Assembly: GCA_036501145.1 (NCBI GenBank)
Contig: DASYAV010000052.1
Coordinates: forward strand, 1 to 64,000
Length of the DNA: 64,000 nucleotides
DNA from: PALSA-505 sp036501145
GTDB lineage: Bacteria > Actinomycetota > Actinomycetes > Streptosporangiales > Streptosporangiaceae
Direction: 5' to 3'
Shown: positions 60,171-64,000 of the stretch, piece by piece
How positions within the stretch are numbered: the stretch's first letter is position 1
Layout of the letters: every line of letters starts with the position of its first letter
Notes under the pieces: generated by a model
Database searches by the model: none
Seen by the model: the letters and a program-made list of their open reading frames with translations, nothing else
Told to the model about the DNA's origin: nothing
Translations under genes and position numbers: made by a program

Positions 60171-61601
60171 ATGAACGTCCTGCTGATCTCCTGCTACGAG
60201 ATCGGACGGCAGCCCTTCGGGGTGGCGTCCGCGGCATCCTGGCTCCAGGAGGCCGGGCACGATGTCGACTGCCTCGACCTGGCCGTGGAAAGCCTCGACG
60301 AGGCGAAGGTGAAGGCCGCGGGCCTGGTGGCGTTCTACGTGCCGATGCACACGGCGACGCGCATCGCCATCGCCCGGCTGCCTGAGGTCGTCGCGCTCAA
60401 GCCCGACGCACACATCTGCTTCTTCGGCCTGTACGCGCCGGTCAACGAGGAATATTTGAGGAAACTGGGCGTGCAGACGGTTCTGGGCGGCGAGTTCGAG
60501 GCGGCCCTGCGGCAACTGGCTGGCCGGCTGGCTCGCGGCGAGGGAGTGGCGGCGCAGCAGGAAGGCCCGGTCATCTCACTGGAACGCCAGGAGTTCCGGG
60601 TGCCTGACCGCGGGCGGCTCCCGCTGCTGGGCAACTACGCCAAGGTGGACATGGGCGATGGGCAGCAGCGTGTGGCCGGATACACCGAGGCGACCCGGGG
60701 CTGCCGGCACGTGTGCCGCCACTGCCCGATCGTGCCGGTGTACGGTGGCCGGTTCCGGGTGGTGCAGGCAGGCGTGGTGCTGGCCGACATCGGGCAGCAG
60801 GTGCGTCATGGCGCGCAGCACATCACCTTCGGGGACCCGGACTTCTTCAACGCCCCGCGGCATGCCATTGACATCGTCAGAGCGCTGCACGAGGAGTTTC
60901 CAGCGGTCAGTTACGACGTCACCATCAAGATCGAGCATCTGCGCAAGCAGTTCCGGCTGCTGCCGGTACTGCATGACACCGGGTGCCTGTTCGTCACGAG
61001 CGCGGTGGAAGCGGTCGACGAGGCCACCCTGGAACGATACGAGAAGAATCACACCCGGCAAGAATTCATCGACGTGACCAGGGAGTTCCGCAGAATCGGG
61101 CTCTCCTTTAACCCGACATTCGTAACTTTTTCCCCCTGGACCACGCTGGATAGTTATGCCGACCTGCTCAGCTTGCTCGTCGAGCTCGAGATGGTGGACA
61201 GCGTGGCACCGATCCAGCTGGCCATCCGCCTGCTCATTCCGCAGTCGTCCCGGCTGCTGGAGCTACCCGAGATGCACGACATGATCGGGCCCTTTGACGA
61301 GGCCGCGCTGTGCTATCCGTGGACACATGCCGACCCCCAGGTCGATGAACTGCACGCGCAGGTACTCGCGCGAGCTCAGGAAGGCACCGCGGCGGGACAG
61401 AGCAGGCGGACGATATTTGCCGATGTATGCCGTATTGTGCGCGATAGCCTGCCGCCCGCATCACCGTACCGCGATCGCCTTTCCGCGGAGCGGATCGCGC
61501 ACGCGGAGGTGCGCGATGTCCCGGCGATGACCGAGCCCTGGTACTGCTGCGCCGAGCCAACCGAGGAGCAATTGCTGGGCGCCAGCACGGGCCAGGTGTG
61601 A
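60171..61601 (+). CDS. B12-binding-type radical SAM protein with CCAEP tail
   Basis: A 476-residue protein. Residues 1-130 form a cobalamin-binding-like Rossmann domain (VLLISCYEIGRQPFGVASAASWL, ICFFGLYAP). The radical SAM cluster is TRGCRHVCRHCP with Cys178, Cys182 and Cys185 (CxxxCxxC), followed by ITFGDPDFFN in the barrel. The C-terminus reads PWYCCAEPTEEQ with Cys459-Cys460; I recall a family named after CUAEP/CCAEP tails, in which the second Cys can be Sec. AGGGAGG precedes ATG 60171. It leads a unit with a GNAT and an M29-like gene. The reaction is unknown. Confidence 0.87.
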   Translation: MNVLLISCYEIGRQPFGVASAASWLQEAGHDVDCLDLAVESLDEAKVKAAGLVAFYVPMHTATRIAIARLPEVVALKPDAHICFFGLYAPVNEEYLRKLGVQTVLGGEFEAALRQLAGRLARGEGVAAQQEGPVISLERQEFRVPDRGRLPLLGNYAKVDMGDGQQRVAGYTEATRGCRHVCRHCPIVPVYGGRFRVVQAGVVLADIGQQVRHGAQHITFGDPDFFNAPRHAIDIVRALHEEFPAVSYDVTIKIEHLRKQFRLLPVLHDTGCLFVTSAVEAVDEATLERYEKNHTRQEFIDVTREFRRIGLSFNPTFVTFSPWTTLDSYADLLSLLVELEMVDSVAPIQLAIRLLIPQSSRLLELPEMHDMIGPFDEAALCYPWTHADPQVDELHAQVLARAQEGTAAGQSRRTIFADVCRIVRDSLPPASPYRDRLSAERIAHAEVRDVPAMTEPWYCCAEPTEEQLLGASTGQV

Positions 61602-61682
61602 CGCCGGCCGCATAGCCGCTCGCGGTGGCGAGAACTTGCCAGCGCCCTTCGATCTCCGGCTGTGACCTGCCACGCTCGTGAC

Positions 61683-62396
61683 ATGGCGATGAAGGGAACA
61701 TCTATTAACCTGGAGCCGGTGACCTCGGACGAGGATTGTGAACTGCTCGCCCGATGGGCTTCGTCCACGGCGGGCACTTATGCGTCCGGTGGGCGTGCCT
61801 TCGTCACCACCGCGGAATTCCGGGAAAGCCTGGGGGCATCACCCACCACCTTCCTTATGGTCCGGACGCATCAGGGCCGCGCTGTCGGTGCCGTCACCTG
61901 GCAGCATCTGGAGCATTCCGGCAGTTTCCTGATCGGCGTCATGATCGGCGATCCCGACCTGTGGGGAGCGGGCCTGGGAGTGGAATCCGTGAGCCTGCTG
62001 ATCGAATACCTGTTTCATTCCTGCAACGCGCATCGTGTGCAATTTATATGCGGCTCATATAACAAGCCGATGATCGAAATCGCCTGCAGCAGCCTGATCC
62101 GCGTCGAGGGCGTACTGCGAGATTACTACTTCCTGGACGGCGCGTATCACGATGGGGTCATAGGCGCGATCTTGCGGGATGACTACTACTCGGCCCGCTG
62201 TGGCCCGGGCCTGCGGCCGTCCGATGTGGTGCCGGAAACCGATAAGGCTGAAGCGCGCAAAATACTGTCTGGCTACTTGGCGGAGAACCCCATCACACTT
62301 GCAGACTTATTCAAAACTCGGTCGCGCGCTTGCTGGCAGCTGGCCGCAACGGGAGTTTTGAACGAGTCTGTTGACGAGGAAACGAGGCGGCCCTGA
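61683..62396 (+). CDS. GNAT family N-acetyltransferase
   Basis: A 237-residue protein. The GNAT core reads INLEPVTSDEDCELLARW, then FLIGVMIGDPDLWGAGLGVESVSLLIEYLF with the acetyl-CoA loop in the D-L-W-G-x-G-L-G form, and HRVQFICGSYNKPMIEIACSSL. About 70 extra C-terminal residues are unlike common RimJ-type enzymes. AT-richer codons than its neighbours (for example around 62040-62070) hint at a different history. The start is ATG 61683 or 61689. The stop overlaps the next gene by one base. It may acylate an amine of the cluster product. Confidence 0.82.
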   Translation: MAMKGTSINLEPVTSDEDCELLARWASSTAGTYASGGRAFVTTAEFRESLGASPTTFLMVRTHQGRAVGAVTWQHLEHSGSFLIGVMIGDPDLWGAGLGVESVSLLIEYLFHSCNAHRVQFICGSYNKPMIEIACSSLIRVEGVLRDYYFLDGAYHDGVIGAILRDDYYSARCGPGLRPSDVVPETDKAEARKILSGYLAENPITLADLFKTRSRACWQLAATGVLNESVDEETRRP

Positions 62397-63424
62397 TGAC
62401 GGAAAGTACGATGGCGGACTCGCTGGCGAAACAGAAGACGCCGCACCGGCTGCGTCAGGTATTCCCGGACGGGGAAATCTTCCTGGTGTCCGACGACGAA
62501 TGGCTGGACCAGGCGGCGGCCAGCTACGGCCTGCGGGGCATCCCACTGGCCGATACCGGAAGGCTGCCGCGGAAGGCGAACGTCGTGCTGTTCCTGCGGC
62601 ACGGGCTGGTGAGTGCCGAGGTGCGCCAGATGTTCCCGCACGCCGCCGTCTTGTGCGTGCCCGTCGCCAGCTTCGACCCCGGCCTGGAAGCCGGCCTGTA
62701 CACACACAAGCTCGCGATGCTCACCGACTACGCAGGTGCCCGGGAGCGGAGCAGCTACTGGGCTGACAGCATCAGCCGGTGCACCGGCCCGGTGATCTTC
62801 TCATCAGATGCAGCGGCCACCAACGGCGCCACACCGGGAAGCACCCACCTGGTCTGTGGGCTGGCCGATCAGGTTACCGCCGACGCCTGGCTGGAGCGCT
62901 CCATCCGCCCGGGACAGTGGGTCAGCATCGGTACGCTGTGCGAGTTCTCCGTTGTCCCGCCTTCCCTTGACGACTGGCGTGGCGCCTTCACCATCGACGG
63001 CACCGCGGTCGCCTCCGGCGTCCTGGCCGCCAGGGATGCCCGGTGCACCGAGGCGGGAGACGGAAGAATCCGGGCTGCTGGCAGGCTGCGCCGCGAACTC
63101 GCCGCGCGGCGGCCCGTCACGCTGCGGCTCGAGGGCGGGGTGCTTACCTCGATCACGGCCGGCGGCGAGGACTTCACCGAGGCGCTCCGCGAGGTGACCA
63201 ACCCGGACTACGGGCTGCAAGCTCTCGAGCTCGGTATCGGCACCAACCAGTCGGTCCTGCCGCTGGTGCGCTGGGAATTCAACTCGCAACTGAACGAAGG
63301 AGCGGGACCAGTCCATCTGGGATTCGGCGACGGCATGACCGGCGCACACATGGACTTCGTCGTGGCTGAATGCACTCACCGCTTCCCTGCTCCGGCCCGG
63401 CCGGCCGGCACCTCGCAGGCCTGA
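62396..63424 (+). CDS. M29/AmpS-like metallo-aminopeptidase-fold protein
   Basis: A 342-residue protein. The C-terminal part (about 235-325) resembles M29 aminopeptidases: LEGGVLTSI, LELGIGTNQSVLPL, NEGAGPVHLGFGDG and GAHMDFVVAE. These supply the Glu, His and HxD metal ligands in the family order. The N-terminal part (IFLVSDDEWLDQA, VVLFLRHGLVSAEVRQMF) differs. Relatives of this fold act in natural-product pathways as well as in peptide cleavage. It is joined to the GNAT gene by a 1-bp overlap and followed by a strong terminator. It may trim or deacylate an intermediate. Confidence 0.68.
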   Translation: MTESTMADSLAKQKTPHRLRQVFPDGEIFLVSDDEWLDQAAASYGLRGIPLADTGRLPRKANVVLFLRHGLVSAEVRQMFPHAAVLCVPVASFDPGLEAGLYTHKLAMLTDYAGARERSSYWADSISRCTGPVIFSSDAAATNGATPGSTHLVCGLADQVTADAWLERSIRPGQWVSIGTLCEFSVVPPSLDDWRGAFTIDGTAVASGVLAARDARCTEAGDGRIRAAGRLRRELAARRPVTLRLEGGVLTSITAGGEDFTEALREVTNPDYGLQALELGIGTNQSVLPLVRWEFNSQLNEGAGPVHLGFGDGMTGAHMDFVVAECTHRFPAPARPAGTSQA

Positions 63425-63454
63425 CCGGCCGGTGACCTCAAGCCCCTCCAGCAG

Positions 63455-63491
63455 ATGACCTCGGTCCCGTCCAGCGAGGGACCGAGGTCAT
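63455..63491. terminator. 14-bp stem bidirectional terminator
   Basis: ATGACCTCGGTCCC pairs exactly with GGGACCGAGGTCAT around a nine-base loop. It separates the radical SAM unit from the convergent amidohydrolase gene. Confidence 0.88.
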
Positions 63492-63543
63492 CATCGGCCA
63501 CCACCCGACGCGGCCATCCCGCCAGCGTCAAGGGGCCGGGACG

Positions 63544-64000
63544 CTACTGCGCCTGGGCCGGCTGGCCCGGCCTGGCCTTCCGGTTGTCGTCCATCTGCAT
63601 CGTCCCGCATCCGGCCATCGCCCCCGCGAAGGCGGGGCACTTGGCCGCCTCGGCGGGCAAGGTGGCGGGGTCGATCCCCTCGAACGTCTCTCCCCGGCCG
63701 GGACCGGCCAGTGAGCCGGCCGAGCCAAGCAGCTCGCTGGAGAAGCCGTAGAGCCGGGCCGCATTCCCGCCCAGCATCTGCTCGGTATCGGCCGGGCTCA
63801 CCCCGGCGAAGCTGAACGCGATGGCCTCCCGCGAGTAAGGGAAGCTGGACTCGTTGTGCGGGTAGTCACTGCCCCACATGATCCTGTCCACGCCCACCGA
63901 CTTGCTGATCGCGACCTCCGAGGGGTGGATGAAGCTCGCGCCGGCGTAGCACTGCCGCCGCCAGTACTCGCTGGGCAGCAGCGCACGCCCGCCGAGCGCC
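63544..64000 (-). CDS. Amidohydrolase family protein, 5' end beyond window
   Basis: The last 151 codons are visible. The fragment contains MWGSDYPHNESSFPYSREA, where the Asp of GSDYPH is the metal/catalytic Asp of the amidohydrolase-2 (ACMSD-like) family. It continues with ILGGNAARLYGF-type text (MLGGNAARLYGF), the standard C-terminal helix. About 30 further residues follow. The gene continues off the right edge. Metal-dependent decarboxylases and hydrolases of this family act on small aromatic or acyl substrates. It is convergent with the M29-like gene and not evidently part of its operon. Confidence 0.85.
   Translation of the reverse strand, partial: ALGGRALLPSEYWRRQCYAGASFIHPSEVAISKSVGVDRIMWGSDYPHNESSFPYSREAIAFSFAGVSPADTEQMLGGNAARLYGFSSELLGSAGSLAGPGRGETFEGIDPATLPAEAAKCPAFAGAMAGCGTMQMDDNRKARPGQPAQAQ

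Noticed and set aside
61545..61550. Sec codon in the radical SAM CCAEP tail
   Set aside because: Both positions are TGC in this sequence, so the protein contains two ordinary cysteines.

Overview
The window is chromosomal DNA of a high-GC filamentous actinomycete. Supporting signs are strong GC bias at third codon positions, GTG starts, tight ATGA/GTGA gene overlaps, Tat and lipoprotein signals, a SARP regulator and a class I terpene synthase. I cannot name the genus. There is no CRISPR array, integrase or intact insertion sequence. Several truncated genes, remnants and toxin-antitoxin pairs between 18 and 25 kb mark that part as a decayed accessory segment.

Layout. 1-7 kb: an NmrA-type oxidoreductase (cut by the edge) with a MarR regulator, a broken SDR gene, efeO-efeB without efeU, a Tat-exported phosphoesterase, and an EamA exporter whose frame runs on into the next gene. 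7-18.4 kb: a sugar-use operon of a GntR regulator, an enolase-superfamily dehydratase, a ribose-type ABC importer, a Gfo/Idh/MocA oxidoreductase, a metallo-beta-lactamase-fold hydrolase, a TIM-barrel protein and a large secreted GH172 (DUF2961) enzyme. The set fits release, import and non-phosphorylative oxidation of a furanose sugar. 18.4-25.7 kb: a PIN-like toxin with antitoxin, hipBA, truncated genes, a frameshifted secreted protein and two TetR regulators. 26-35.4 kb: universal stress protein, PhyH-type dioxygenase, glycosyltransferase, Crp-type regulator, CDP-alcohol phosphatidyltransferase, APC permease, and a TlpA-like/BlaI/BlaR1-like group. 35.5-42.6 kb: a Tat-exported protein, an MFS/FAD/zinc-ribbon membrane-protein operon, and an ArsR regulator divergent from a MerB-like protein that lacks the catalytic cysteines.

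42.6-63.5 kb is the most interesting part and looks like a biosynthetic locus that uses selenocysteine. A tRNA-Sec gene with anticodon UCA lies at 48179-48271. About 6.3 kb further on, on the other strand, a gene at 55224-54604 has an in-frame UGA at codon 147, followed by 59 well-formed codons to a TAG. A 6-bp hairpin with a three-base GUU loop begins 14 bases after the UGA, as expected of a bacterial SECIS element. Around it lie a fatty acyl-AMP ligase, an acyl carrier protein, an acyl-ACP-reductase-like protein with its catalytic Cys, a SufS-type cysteine desulfurase, a thioredoxin-fold CC protein, a P450, a second AMP-forming ligase, and a diiron protein with a TusA-like N-terminus. Two ABC-2 permeases, a cobalamin-type radical SAM protein ending in a CCAEP tail, a GNAT and an M29-like metalloenzyme complete the set. 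No selA, selB or selD is present, so the Sec machinery must lie outside this window.

Likely logic (inference): the acyl-AMP ligase loads a fatty acid onto the ACP, the reductase-like protein releases an aldehyde, and P450, diiron and radical SAM enzymes modify it with sulfur or selenium chemistry from SufS, the thioredoxin-like protein and the selenoprotein. SARP and TetR regulators control the locus and the ABC-2 pair exports a product.
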